A stretch of 64,000 nucleotides of DNA from Reticulitermes speratus. Its lineage: Eukaryota; Arthropoda; Insecta; Blattodea; Rhinotermitidae. Shown here in pieces: positions 9,796 through 20,859 of this stretch (position 1 is the stretch's first letter; the number at the start of each line of letters is the position of its first letter). The translations under genes and the position numbers were made by a program. The stretch is from contig JAJKFL010000004.1 in the NCBI GenBank assembly GCA_021186555.1, positions 6,252,001-6,316,000 on the forward strand, given 5' to 3'. Below the pieces are notes generated by a model, which was not told where the DNA came from, ran no database searches, and saw only the letters and a list, made by a program, of their open reading frames with translations.

Positions 9796-12044
9796 TGTTT
9801 GCGCGGCTCTTACGAATTGCTTGCCGTTACCAAAGAAACTGAAAGGCTGCGGATGTCCGCAAAGAACAGCTACTTCTTGACTCACGAGAGATCCAGGGAA
9901 ATGGGACTCCAACAGAACAACTACATAGCACAGGATCTTCCTAGAGCAGCTGAGCTATTCAGATTACAGAAATTCCTTTCGTTGGTTTACTCGCTTTCTG
10001 GACTTTATCTATCGTCTACTCCTTCAAAAACAACTCTTTTAGAAAATTTGATGTATTTCCTTCCTCATGTTAAAGGGTAGAAAGGCAGCTACTCAGTTGG
10101 ATCCACTGAAAGAGCTATTCTCAGTCATTGGTCCAAAGAATTTCCTCTCTCTTACGTTTAAACGTTTTCCTCAGCGCTCTGATTTTTTTAAAACGCAATT
10201 CTTCCCTCAAAAGTGTCATTTCTCACACCAATAAAGCGCAACATGAAAAATTATAATAGTTTCGCAAATTTATACTATCAGACCTACGTTTTTAGATGCA
10301 AGATGGAAAGATGATTAATTCTGAACGGAATGGCAGCATGCATTTGCCACATTTTCTCTAGTTCTCATGTCTTCGCGAATACAATTTGGTGTATTACTAT
10401 CGTTTGCAGTTATATCAACTCTGCCACATTTTCGAACGATTTACTATCTAGCTTCACGTTATGATTTTATCTGCTTTCTGGTGACGAAAAGTTCTTATTT
10501 AGCTTTGTCTGCATTTAATCGTAGATCTAGACCAACCTTATTTTTGCACCTAACAGAGGTACAAGAATCATCCTCATGGTACGTAACTAACGTTCCTATT
10601 CAACGGAGTTTATTTAAAGCAGAGGCCCGCGGATTTTCCAAAAAATCTAGGAGCCACCTCAAAATTCTAGACTACATACGCAATATGCAAAACGCATACT
10701 GAGGACCCACAAATATTAGGTGCCAAAGTACAAAATTTAGTAGCTGTGACAACCTGGTGACAGCAACTCTTGGACCCCTGAATTAACGCATAGGTCTGTC
10801 CTCAAAACAGTTGCAAATTCTCCATAATCACATGTCGGTTATGCAAATAAAGCACACAAGGTACTTATGTTTGAATGTTTATGTATACGACTGTACTAAG
10901 ATTCAATTAGTCATCTGTTATGTTCAGATGTCAAATAACTGCCGTCATTTGTCTCTTATTCAGAAACAGCTGAGATAGCAGAGACCTCTTGCGTTACATC
11001 AAGGAGTTGTGCTGTATGTCTGTGTTCCATTAATATTATTACAGCATAATCAATGAAAACACAGAGAACGCGCCAGAAATATTACGCTCCGCGAGCACTT
11101 CCTGACTTGTTATTTATTAGCATATTATTATTGTCAATATCTGTTCACCTTTAATCTGATTTCTAATACAGACAAACCTACACATGCATGTATTCAAAAC
11201 TGTCATGAATGTTGATTTTATTTTATTTATTCTTGGTTTATTGAACGTCACCTTCAACAGTTGAGTGTAAAGGTCGAAAGACAAGATATTAGTGAATAAC
11301 ACATAGGTAAGAAAGAAAGAAAACGGTCGTGGTCCAGTTTAGGGTACGACCCCGGAAGTCTCCTGAAGAAACTAAAGAAAGCTACGAGAAACATCAGTCA
11401 GAATATCTGCTCTCCGCCAAACACTAAGCAGGAATGCTATCTAACAAAACTGTGCCGAAACTAAACCTAATTTTGCGGCATCGAGACTTATACATGATAA
11501 TACATGTGCTTTTACATCTGATAGCTCTTGAGGACTGACAGCAAGAGAGTAATAGCAGTCTATTTTTGTAAGCAATCTCCCCTATTTTCCCCTTCACCAT
11601 TCACAAACACAGTCTTAAGAGCATTTAAATATAGAATATCTCCCATCACGCTTTTTATACACCCACTACACTATTATTGACGAAAACTCCAATCCAGACG
11701 GACAGAGGAATACACTTAAATGAAAGAGTAGCGGATTGGGGTGTGGTCAATGCACACACTATCCAGTACATCAACGAATACAGTTACAATGAAACACACG
11801 CGTGAAAATAACACCGCCTTCCACTACCCTAATTACATCACGAAACCTAATATCAACATGGAAACGTATAACTAAGTCTTAATTAAACACCAACACGTGA
11901 CTGTCTGGCTATTATCAAATATCACTCCCCCCCCCCACCAACGTTCTCCGCTTTCAGATATTTGAAATGAAGTTGTTCCTGTGCATAATGAAACACGAGG
12001 ACATGAAGAAGTATGGGGGAACATGATGTATAGCTCCATGCATT
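9796..12044. other. Long spacer, mostly unrecognised
   Basis: AT-rich sequence with short frames only (9799-10080 and 10367-10702 plus, 11117-11302 minus), none with a recognisable motif. Positions 10655-10765 belong to dispersed repeat L (CATACTGAGGACCCAC, ATTAGGTGCCAAAGTAC). Confidence 0.5.
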
Positions 12045-12255
12045 CTTCATCTCGTCATTAAATGAGGGCGACTGGTCAGCTTCACACCCCGGCCGACTTA
12101 ACCCTAAGGAAAGTCTCCGGTGCTCATTTTATAAGGAGCTGAGTAGGCCCCAAAGTCGTTATGACGTGAAGAGGAAAAATCTCTGCCACTGCCGGAAATC
12201 AGACCCAGATTTCCCGCTCGTCTAGGCCGTAGGCTACACAATTACGCCACCTATA
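12045..12255 (-). mobile_element. SINE D, old copy
   Basis: Minus-strand SINE D with recognisable CCGGCCGACTTAACCCTAAG, CTCATTTTATAAGGAGCTGA and GTAGGCCCC body parts and a degraded tRNA-like head near 12195-12250. Positions 12129-12190 are an exact 62-bp match to 12743-12804. Confidence 0.75.
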
Positions 12256-12713
12256 TAGCATGCAACATGGACGGTATAGATTCGTATCCCAGCAGGGGAC
12301 ATAATACTTTCTTTTCTGTAACGTTAACACCAGGATCCTATCCAATGAGTCCTGAGGGATCTTTCAATAGGGGTAAATCAGACGAAGCGTGAAACCGACC
12401 ATGCATCTGCATCTACTATCGTCATTGAACAAGGTAGTCTACTTCTTCAGAAACTGGTAGTCACTCGGCTAGTACAAAAACGCCCAGTGATGTATGGAAC
12501 CCAAAGTACTCTGATGTGGTCTGACAACAAAGTGAATGGGCCCCTTCCTGTGCCACATGGATTTAATCCACACCCACACAATCTACTTCCTTATGATCCT
12601 TCACTCTACGCCAAGTGGCCTCTTCCTTTCAGCTATTTCGACCACTATTTTGTATGATTCCTCATCTCTCAAGGGTGTAACCACAATCCTGTAATTACTT
12701 CAGAAATACTCGG

Positions 12714-12870
12714 CAAAGCCGAGCGAGTTAGCACGGAGAGAGTTATAAGGAGCTGAGTAGGCCCCAAAGTCGTTATGACGTGAAGAGGAAAAATCTCTGC
12801 CACTCAGAACAGCTGGTTCGAATCTCGACCCACTCAAAGGGGTTTCCTGAACAAAACTTGTCGAAGATTC
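12714..12870 (+). mobile_element. tRNA-headed repeat with a foreign 62-bp insert
   Basis: The block has an A-box-like GAGCGAGTTAGCACGGAG at 12721 and a B-box-like GGTTCGAATCTCG at about 12815, as in a tRNA-derived SINE. The two boxes are split by 12743-12804, which is identical to 12129-12190 inside a SINE D. The A-to-B distance is therefore far longer than in a tRNA. Confidence 0.65.
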
Positions 12871-13449
12871 CTACAGATTCCGAAGCGAGTTCGTGGGCAG
12901 TACTTTAAAACTGGTCACAATCACTCACACAACTACATCCCCCCCCCCCAATTCATGATCATCTTACCATACTCGTCATAAACTAAGCAGCTGATACGAC
13001 GTTAAAAAATAACCAAATGATCACGCAATAGTAGGTAAATGTTACACATGCTATCACAAGTTTACCAGTGTTCATCAGATTTATCACAAAATCCAGTAAT
13101 CTGCCCTTGTTGAGTCAGTATAAATTAGTGCACCCGAAAGTCAAGGACGGAAAACCTTTAAGGACCTAGGCGTAAACAGAAGGGCATTGCAATGAATCTT
13201 AAAGAAGGATGCAAAGATGCTAACTGGGTTCAAATGGCCCAGGATAGGATCCAGTGGCTGTTGCTTATGACAACGATAATGAAAATTTGAGTTCCATGAA
13301 TGCCGCGGAATATTCTGACCAGTTGACTGTGTGTCTACTTCTCAACGGGCTCACTTCCACGCAGTTAGCTCAAGCATGTTCCACCCATCTCACTTCTCTT
13401 CCTTTAATTCACCCAACACCTACATTTAATCACGTGCAGTATGAAACCA

Positions 13450-13815
13450 AATACACTACTGACATTAGTTACTACATCGACCAACTTATGCACTTAACAA
13501 AATACACTACTGACATTAGTTACTACATCGACCAACTTATGCACTTAACAAAATACACACTGACATTAGTTACTACATCGACCAACTTATGCACTTAACA
13601 AAATACACTACTGACATTAGTTACTACATCGACCAACTTATGCACTTAACAAAATACACTACTGACATTAGTTACTACATCGACCAACTTATGCACTTAA
13701 CCAAATACACTACTGACATAGTTACTACATCGACCAACTTATGCACTTAACCAAATACACTACTTTCATTAGTTACTACATCGACCAACTTATGCACTTA
13801 ACCAAATACATTCAG
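13450..13815. repeat. 51-bp minisatellite, 7 copies
   Basis: Units begin with AATACACTAC at 13450, 13501, 13552, 13602, 13653, 13704 and 13754, with periods of 50-51 bp and near identity. An eighth start at 13805 diverges. The 114-codon frame at 13254-13598 runs into the array, and its 17-residue repeats are a by-product. Confidence 0.93.
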
Positions 13816-13833
13816 AAGGAAGTATAAAAACTC

Positions 13834-14091
13834 AGGGCCGTGCCATGCCTCAGGCGGTTAGTCGCCAGCCTCTCACCGCAGAGGCTCGGCTTCAATCCCA
13901 GGTCAGTCCATGTGGAATCTGTGGTGGACAAAGTGGCACTCGGACAGGTTTTCCCCTGTCAATTTGCTTCATCACACGGAAGAATGGAAAAAACTAATCA
14001 CCATCTTCATTTTCATCACAGAGTTCCACAATAAGCCTTAAGGCTGCGGTGCGTCCGTAGCATCTGCTGCGGGGCCTTTCTCCACAAAACA
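13834..14091 (+). mobile_element. SINE A nested in the left arm
   Basis: A box TGCCTCAGGCGG and B-box-like GGCTTCAATCCC, then the SINE A body through GTGCGTCCGTAGC and an A-rich tail. Flanks AAGTATAAAAACTC (about 13820-13833) and AAGTACAAAACTC (about 14092-14104) look like a diverged target duplication. The sequence on either side joins into one continuous arm of the inverted repeat. Confidence 0.88.
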
Positions 14092-14098
14092 AAGTACA

Positions 14099-14147
14099 AA
14101 ACTCCCACATGTTTCGGCATCGGGGTGCCATCATCAGCGAGTTATTC
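14099..14147 (-). ncRNA. Hammerhead-like motif, cleavage triplet mutated
   Basis: Minus strand: CTGATGA, stem II GGCAC(CCCG)ATGCC, GAAAC, then ATGTG. The base after GT is G, which hammerheads do not normally cleave, and stem II has a mismatch. Partner of the motif at 14371. Confidence 0.65.
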
Positions 14148-14370
14148 TTAACAAAGGAGTACAAGGCCAGCAGGCTTATCTGTCAATAACATAACATTTG
14201 TAAATGCCCAATATGTAAAAGCCGTCTACAACTATAAAAATACAAAGGAAATACTTTATAAGACCAACGCAGCTATATGGTTTAACAATGTATGTAAAAT
14301 TGAACGACTTACTGCTAAACATATACAAACCTAGACAAGCGTGCTGGCCTTGTACTCCTTTGTTAAGAAT

Positions 14371-14416
14371 AACTCGCTGATGATGGCACCCCGGTGCCGA
14401 AACATGTAGGAGTTTT
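14371..14416 (+). ncRNA. Hammerhead ribozyme, near-full consensus
   Basis: CTGATGA (14377-14383), stem II GGCAC/GTGCC with loop CCCG, GAAA (14399-14402) and CATGTA with cleavable A. Stem I has AACTC/GAGTT pairs after one G-G mismatch next to the core. The short helix III is as in Penelope-type hammerheads. Confidence 0.72.
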
Positions 14417-14554
14417 ATACTTGCACCTGAATATACTTTATTAAGTGCATAAGTTGGTTGATGTATTAATTAGAAGAATATGCACGGTATGGATAACACA
14501 AAATTTGCAAACACTACTGACATGTCCGACATTCATTCCCAACAGCTTGGTGGA

Positions 14555-14640
14555 GGGGGGGGGGGGGGGGGTAACGCTCTCTGGACAGATGAAGGTGGAG
14601 GAAGTAGGTACCTCCGAAACGTTGGTAAATCTGTACCAGA
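14555..14640 (+). other. 17-G run and degraded hammerhead-like block
   Basis: Seventeen consecutive G at 14555-14571. At 14590-14625 there is a GGAGG...CCTCC hairpin followed by GAAACGTTGG, the 3' half of a hammerhead-like core. The CTGANGA half is lost. Confidence 0.45.
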
Positions 14641-15889
14641 CCACAAACCGTCACATCCTACACGACAGTATTCGTGGTCACCGCCGTGAAAACCTCTAAC
14701 TCCAATTTTATGTTGTTCCAAACGAACGCGATTATCCGAACATAAAGTCACCTTCTAACCTCACATTCCATAACAAATTTACGACAAATTTCAAGCATCT
14801 GAACGCCGTCATAGCGGTAATAGTAATCACAATATTAGATGGCGAACGGTCAGATTCAATTTCCATCAGCTGTGCCTTCCAGTACCCGCTGTACTGGAGG
14901 TTGGGTGAACTGCAGAAGCGGTGTGAAACTACTTCCTGTCCTTACCGAAAACAAGTTCTTTGGCGCTTCCCTCATTCACATTTCACGGCGGGCACAATGG
15001 AAAGCTTCCCGCTCTGTTAATTTTGTCCATTGCCTTCCTATCTCAACTGGCTTGGGGCCACATATTCTTTAAACATGCAATTTTCTGTTTAAACACACAG
15101 CAACAAACATGCCATCAGCTTGTTCTTACCTGGAAACACATCTTTTAGTTCAGGGCTATTACGAATCCAACCATTTCTCTGCTGAATGATGCACTGAAAC
15201 ATATTTCAGTCCTGCCAACCAACTGATTTGTGTAATTATGTAACGCCTGTGTGCTGGTATGGGTTCACATTTTCGTGATTTCACTGCTTTGATTCATACG
15301 ACTCTAAAAAACCGCGACGACAGACACTGGCGAGCAACTACTGCTCCAAGCAACTGGCAGCTCTGGGGTTGCAAGCCCATCCCTCCCTTCGCCCATCAGC
15401 GTCCTCGTCTCGGATATCCCTGGCAGGACCTCGACCGTGAACTCTCGGCTAACTTCGGTTACTTTCGCTGCCTTTCCCCCTCCAACTGCCTGTCTCGTCA
15501 AAGCTGCAGAAGATGCTGTAGGCCTATAGCTGGACCCGACAGTACGACAGCAGTGACCCCACAGATCAACTGACCAATTCAAATTAATGTCATTATTGTA
15601 ACAATAGTTGTCATGCAAACATATTCAAACTCCACTGCACCACAGTTGCGAGAATCACTTTTCTGGCGGAGTTACACAAACCGTTTCTACGTAATGAAGG
15701 CGCGTACCATTTCTTATTCATTATTTCTGATGTTATGGACTGGATATAATAAGTGTAAAGCCAAAATAGTCCAGTCATTATAGTAACTAGGCTGCATCCC
15801 GGACGATTTAGAAATCCAGGCAGAGGCGATGATTTGTCTTTTTTATGCAGCCGACAGAAGGATGCAGAAAAGAGAAGACCAGAAGAGAA
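14641..15889. other. No feature recognised
   Basis: Includes a somewhat GC-richer 15300-15560 stretch open on both strands (15259-15573 plus, 15304-15618 minus) with no recognisable domain. Confidence 0.4.
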
Positions 15890-16134
15890 GATCAATAATG
15901 ATATTAAACAACCACTATTAAAACTTAATTTTCGATTATTTTAACAATATCAGTCATTAAACACATATACAATATCAATATCAAAATTAATAGTACGCCG
16001 TACAAAGTCGATATTCAATATTTTCAATTTTAATTGTGATATTGATCTTTTATATCTGTTCTAATGACTGGCCGTGTTAAAAAACAATTGAATATTAAGT
16101 TTTAATATTAACTGTGTAATACAAAATATTGATC
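15890..16134. repeat. AT-rich inverted repeat (MITE-like)
   Basis: The left arm 15890-15990 and right arm 16030-16134 are inverted copies over about 100 bp with a 40-bp spacer. Landmarks are GATCAATA/TATTGATC at the ends, TTAAAACTTAA, TCAGTCATTA/TAATGACTG and AATATCA/TGATATT. No hammerhead core and no coding frame. Terminal target duplication not identified, so the class is open. Confidence 0.7.
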
Positions 16135-16500
16135 TTTCACATTTGTTTTATTTTTGATAAGGAGAAAAGAGTATATTCACGTTGTTACCACAACGAATCA
16201 ATGGATTCAAAACCCTTAAGCACGTAACAACATTTATAACGCTTATGAAACAGCAATTTGTCGTAACCCCCGACACACAGTTTTGCAGGAGACAGAGAAA
16301 ACTCGACCGCTCCTCATTAGACTAACATTTAAGCGTGTTATGTTTTTACGAAATATAAGGACAAGCACTTTCTTTTTTGTGAGACACAACATTTTGATTG
16401 AAGGTGTGTTTGTAACCCAACTGTCTAGCAATACGAGAATCTCAGCTTGACGAATTGTGTGGGTTTACGACATATTGCCGTTTCATAAGCGATAAATCAG
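16135..16500. other. No feature recognised
   Basis: Only a short minus frame (16243-16431) without motifs. Confidence 0.35.
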
Positions 16501-16545
16501 GTCTCCCTGATGATGGTTGTATGACCGAGACATGCATTAGAAATT
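16501..16545 (+). ncRNA. Hammerhead-like relic
   Basis: CTGATGA (16507-16513) followed by hairpin GGTT/GACC with loop GTAT, then GAGAC instead of GAAAC and ATGCA instead of ATGTA. Core broken at an essential position. Confidence 0.5.
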
Positions 16546-16916
16546 TGTGACAAACAGGTGACACACAGAAATACTATGTACTTTGATGGTTTTTGTTAGT
16601 CATTTAGCGAACTGCACGGCAAGATAAAGAATTAACATTTATTTTTCACACGTTTCGTCACGTTAAACCAGACCCGCTCAACCTTTTACGTGGTGCGGGA
16701 AACTTCGACAAACTTTGATCTGCATGAAAGCAACATGAAATTCAATAAACAACACCGAATTTTTTTTTATTGAGAACCTACACTGAAAATTGGTGGCTGA
16801 AAATTAATTTTGTCTCTGTAAGTCAAATATCAATAACACCCACAATTCAAAAACTCCCTATCCTATTAGCAGTATTATAACAACAAATGTACTTTTTGTA
16901 ATTCTGTTACACTTTT

Positions 16917-16962
16917 ACCCTGTATAATGTTTCGGCTGTGGTCCAGCCATCATCACGGTACA
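16917..16962 (-). ncRNA. Hammerhead-like motif, C3 substituted
   Basis: Minus strand: GTGATGA in place of CTGATGA, perfect 5-bp stem II GGCTG/CAGCC with loop GACCA, GAAAC, then ATTATA. The first core C is G in both arms of this element, so the change predates or accompanied arm duplication. Confidence 0.55.
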
Positions 16963-17007
16963 CAGTAGGTTCACTCACTGGCATTGGTTCATTTGGTGAA
17001 CCTACTG

Positions 17008-17053
17008 GTGTACCGTGATGATGGCTGGACCACAGCCGAAAATGTGTAGGGTA
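17008..17053 (+). ncRNA. Hammerhead-like motif, C3 substituted
   Basis: GTGATGA, stem II GGCTG/CAGCC, then GAAAATGTGTA. It retains a GTA triplet and a TACC/GGTA stem I possibility. Partner of 16917. Confidence 0.55.
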
Positions 17054-17117
17054 AAAGTGTAAGGGTAAAAGTGTAACAAAAATACAAAAAGTGCATTTGT
17101 TGGTTATAGTACTGCTA

Positions 17118-17980
17118 ATTGAATCAAAATGCACCGTGAAAATAACGTTAAAAATCCCTATCCTATATTGACATTTCAAAATCTTTTCTCAAAAAGGCCA
17201 ATCATGCGTACAGCTAGGACAAAATGTAAAGAACTCCAATAAAAATTAATTTTGGAACGTCCTCAAAGAGAGGTGGTGGTTGCACTGTAATTAATAAATC
17301 TGGTGTTACAACACGCAACAGTCGGCAGCTTATGATCGATTACTGATAGCATTGAGAGGCCGAGTAAGTGAAATCAGGAATCACAGTTGTTGTGAAAGCG
17401 CCACTAAAGAACCCTGGCTGCAGCCATGGAGATTTTAAATTTTCTCTCCTTTCCTTTCTTATTTTCTGCAAATGGTAATACATGAATAAAGATCACATAT
17501 GGATTCTGTCTCATGTAAGCAAAATTTCTGGTGCTTTATGGTGTTGTGACATCAGAACCAGCGACTAAGTGCAGCACATCAGTAAATAGGGGCATTTAAT
17601 TTTCTCGCGCTTCTATATGATGTAACTGTACTCGACAATTTAAAAACTTCCGGTAATTTTAAATTACCATGTGATTAGGCAGGCTAGAATGACAAGTAAC
17701 TGAAGCATCCTCGATGTCACTTCCTGTCAACACACGACATGCTACCGGCTGAGTGCGCGTGAAATCGGACCACGGGACTGTGTGACATTACAGAGGTCAT
17801 ACAGGAATTTTTGTCGCGGCTTCTTTATAGCCCTTGAATGCAATTCAGTTTTATGACGGTGATAATGACGAAGATCACGGCTGAACACACCCACTCATCT
17901 ACTCGTCCGTGACGAGTGAAGAATCAAGGTCGACAAATGGGGGAAAAAAATCCTTGAATTTATTTACGAACAGCAAATGA
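17118..17980. other. No feature recognised
   Basis: No coding or repeat signal recognised. Confidence 0.4.
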
Positions 17981-18299
17981 TATCTTTAATAAAAAAAAAG
18001 CAATCCCATTACAGGCCCTTAGGGTTCCAGGAGGTTGAGTCTCCCAGATTTCTAGACAATCGGCACATGAAGGTGGTAAGGTTGTCAGCCCTACGCACCG
18101 GCCGCCTTTACCCCCCAGGAAATATTCCTGGTACTCATTTCTGTTAGAGGCTGAGTCGACCCCTGGGCCATAGTGCGACCAAAAGGATTGTCAAGGTAAA
18201 ATTCCATTGACACCATCGGGAATCGAACCCGCGACGTTCCGGTTTGAAGCGTAGTGCCTCAACCAACTGCGCCACCGCGTGCCCCCTATATATTTAATA
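17981..18299 (-). mobile_element. SINE B, full-length
   Basis: Minus strand, about 17992-18288. Head with A box TGGCGCAGTTGG and B box GGTTCGATTCC, full SINE B body and an oligo-T (antisense A) end. Flanks TATCTTTAATA (17981-17991) and TATATTTAATA (18289-18299) form an 11-bp target duplication with one mismatch. Confidence 0.92.
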
Positions 18300-18334
18300 C
18301 ATTACATAATATAAGGGTAAAGAAGTATAATTTT

Positions 18335-18590
18335 CCTGCCCACGCTGTGAAGGCATATAGCAGGAGTAGAGGTATAGCTCTACTCAATCTTAACCTCAAT
18401 ACTAGACGGAGATGAATGGTTAACTTCATACCCTGGCCGCTTTTCCACGATAAAGAACCCCGGTACACACTGAACAGGAGGCGGGGTGGGCTCCAGAGTC
18501 GGTCTGGAGGATATGGAGAACAGAAAATATACTTAACCCTACCCGGATTCGAAACCCGGACCGTCGCTTTACTGACCATGCTATAATGTA
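18335..18590 (-). mobile_element. SINE D copy
   Basis: Minus-strand SINE D: B box GGGTTTCGAATCC near 18545, GGAGCCCACCCCGCCTCC, AAGCGGCCAGGGTATGAAG and a GAGCTATACCTCTACTCC end. It lies about 50 bp from the SINE B copy. Confidence 0.85.
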
Positions 18591-18599
18591 AGGGTCAGT

Positions 18600-19781
18600 A
18601 TATTATCCTTTAAATGACTTTCATATGCAAACGGACCTCGGAAAACACCCCTAGAAATTCATTTTACATACTTAGGTACCACGGAAATTTACTGCATTTT
18701 TGAGACATGCTGCATAATGTGTGTTTTATTTTCCACAAAATGCCGTTTATTTCATAACATTATCTTTTTAACTTCAATCAACACATTTGCACAAACAATG
18801 CACTAAAATTTAAATATCCACCCCAGTAGGACAAAGGTTGAAGTACTGCAGGTATGTGATGGTAATTAGTTGGGTGCGCAGCTATTACAGTTGCGTAGGG
18901 AGGCGAGTTTTGTCTTTGGAGATGTGCCTGGTGAGTGTAACCTTTGTCGGGGTGGTCAACTGAGCCAACATTTCTTGACGTATGACGATACGATGATGAT
19001 GCTGATGATGATTACAATGATGACAACTGTGCTGACGATAAAAACAAAATAATAATAATAATAATAAATAATTCAATTCAATTGGTATTTATTAACGTGC
19101 AGACTTAACAGCACAAGTGCCAATTACAAAGCCAGCACAAAAGCACAAGACAAAACACTAAAGAAACAAAACAAATATGAAGTAAAACAATATAAAAGAA
19201 GTACTGGAGCAGAATCCAATACCCTACAGAACATAGGTGACTTGTTTTAAAAGTGTCGCAGTGACCGAACTACAGCGTCGAGTTCAAGATTTACATTAAT
19301 AACAAGTCATTAATCAAAATAATAATAATAATAATAATAATCTACCTTGTATATACCCTCGTGAGAATGAGTGAAAGTCATATACAGGCTGCCATGGCAA
19401 CCACTGTTATGTGTCCTCTGTCAGTACGCGCTCTTGGCGAAGGAACAGTGTTTAGGAGTATAACTGGGACAGGCTGTTTTCACTGTGACGTACGGACTGA
19501 GGCTGAAGAAACAGATGAGTATCGAGCATACAATACAATACAAACAGGCGGCAATACTCCGACAGATTAAATTAAGGTCTGGGTGAGTGTAAGAGTAAAG
19601 AAACGAGAGTTGAAAGAGGCCGTGGAGTAGCGCGTGAATATTATGACCGCCCGTCGTATGGCGAGTAGCAGTAGCAATATAAAATTACTTAATTCTGAAT
19701 TGAATATGACGATTATGATGATGACTGCCGTGTGTAACGGCTTCCATTCGGCTTCTACTTAACAATTACATACTGTATGGC
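18600..19781. other. Spacer with triplet microsatellites
   Basis: (GATGAT)-rich tract about 18990-19025, (AAT)n about 19047-19068 and about 19318-19342. No gene recognised. Confidence 0.5.
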
Positions 19782-20161
19782 AAATAGACCAGCGGTCGCC
19801 AACCATTCGGACCTCACGGACCACTAAACTCACAATTTTGAATCCCGCGGACCACTAACATGAATATTTTTAAAAAGGTACAAACATCTATAAAATAATG
19901 ATCATAAAAGTTCCATTTTATTAATATGAAATGCACTTGTTTAATTATAACAAAATTATTTGTGTGATATTTGTTGCTGCTTGTTTGAAATAAGTTTATG
20001 GATTCTTGGCTCCAATGACGTCACTGCATCAGAATATAATGAAACAGTATAATAAACATAAAAATTGCAAATAATGTCCAAATTTCTCCACGGACCACCA
20101 AAATTTTCTCGCGGACCAACAGTGGTCCGCGGACCACCGGTTGGCGACCGCTGAAATAGAC
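19782..20161. mobile_element. hAT-type MITE with perfect 8-bp TSD
   Basis: The element is 19790-20153 (364 bp). The termini are CAGCGGTCGCCAACC and its exact inverse. Subterminal GGACCAC / GTGGTCCGCGGACC repeats extend the inverted character. The 8-bp direct repeat AAATAGAC (19782-19789 and 20154-20161) and the CAG...CTG ends are typical of hAT transposons. No transposase frame inside, so it is non-autonomous. The 163-codon minus frame 19956-20447 runs across its boundary and is not a gene. Confidence 0.92.
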
Positions 20162-20433
20162 ACTCACTGCACTTCGGTATCCAGTCCATGCGAGAGCAGT
20201 AGTCACCGGCCTCGAAACCTATTGAAATGTCAGTCTGAAGGTTGCAGAAACCCACTGCAATGTAACTCTCCTTCCGCCCGCAAATATGACCGAATGTCGC
20301 TTCACAGTAACAGAGAGCTCTGTCGAGCGTAATGTACACAGCGCTCCAGGCTCGACAGTCGTTGGGGAAGCCGGCTTGCTGCATGGCGATTTTCACGATT
20401 TTCCTCAGCCTCTTCACACACAGTGTAGGCATT

Positions 20434-20769
20434 GCAGATTGCTCCAATAAAGATAAAGCAACCCCATTACAGGCCTGGACAGGCCCTTGGGGTTCCAGGA
20501 GTTGAGGCTCCCAGATTTCTAGACAATCGGCACATGACAGTGGTAAGGTTGTCAGCCCTACGCACCGGCCGCCTTTACCCCCAGAAAATATACCTGGTGC
20601 TCATTTCTGTTAGAGGCTGAGTCGACCCCAAGGCCATAGTGCGGCCGGAAGGATTATGTCAATGAAAAACTCCAATGACACCATCGGGAATCGAACCCGC
20701 GACCTTCCGGCTTGTAGTGCAGTGCCTTAACCAACTGCGCCACCGCGTGCTCCGCAGATTGCTCCAATA
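20434..20769 (-). mobile_element. SINE B, full-length, 16-bp perfect TSD
   Basis: The element is 20450-20753 on the minus strand with A box TGGCGCAGTTGG, B box GGTTCGATTCC and a full body. Direct repeat GCAGATTGCTCCAATA at 20434-20449 and 20754-20769 is exact, suggesting a fairly recent insertion. Confidence 0.95.
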
Positions 20770-20859
20770 CAATTTCTAAATCACTCATTACTATCCCGTC
20801 CTAGCTTATTCGAGTCTAGATAACTGTCCCATCTTACAGAGTCCTGCCACTTGAACAAC

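Larger units (their letters stand above)
13430..14520. mobile_element. Hammerhead inverted-repeat element with nested minisatellite and SINE
   Basis: The core arms are 14092-14165 (left) and 14340-14425 (right), inverted copies that each hold a hammerhead-like motif. Beyond them, the right flank 14426-14470 (TTAAGTGCATAAGTTGG, GATGTA) is the inverse of the minisatellite unit on the left (13450-13804). The left arm therefore continues leftward through a SINE A insertion into the tandem array. The right arm has one copy of the unit and the left arm about seven. No protein is encoded. Confidence 0.7.
16862..17117. mobile_element. Compact inverted-repeat element with paired hammerhead-like cores
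   Basis: The left arm 16862-16962 and right arm 17006-17117 are inverted copies with a spacer near 43 bp. Shared landmarks are AGCAGTA/TACTGCT, CAACAAATG, CTTTTTGTA, ACACTTTTACCC and GAACCTACTG. The right arm has an extra GGGTAAAAGTGTAA duplication. Confidence 0.75.

Noticed and set aside
8580-9912. Long frames of 381-439 codons on both strands as repeat-protein genes
   Set aside because: They are products of a stop-free minisatellite unit with period divisible by three, have no non-repetitive domain, and occur on both strands at once.
14555-14571. 17-G run as a regulatory G-quadruplex
   Set aside because: A single homopolymer with no nearby gene or promoter; slippage explains it.
19956-20447. 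163-codon minus-strand frame as a gene
   Set aside because: It crosses the end of a hAT MITE with target duplication and has no motif.
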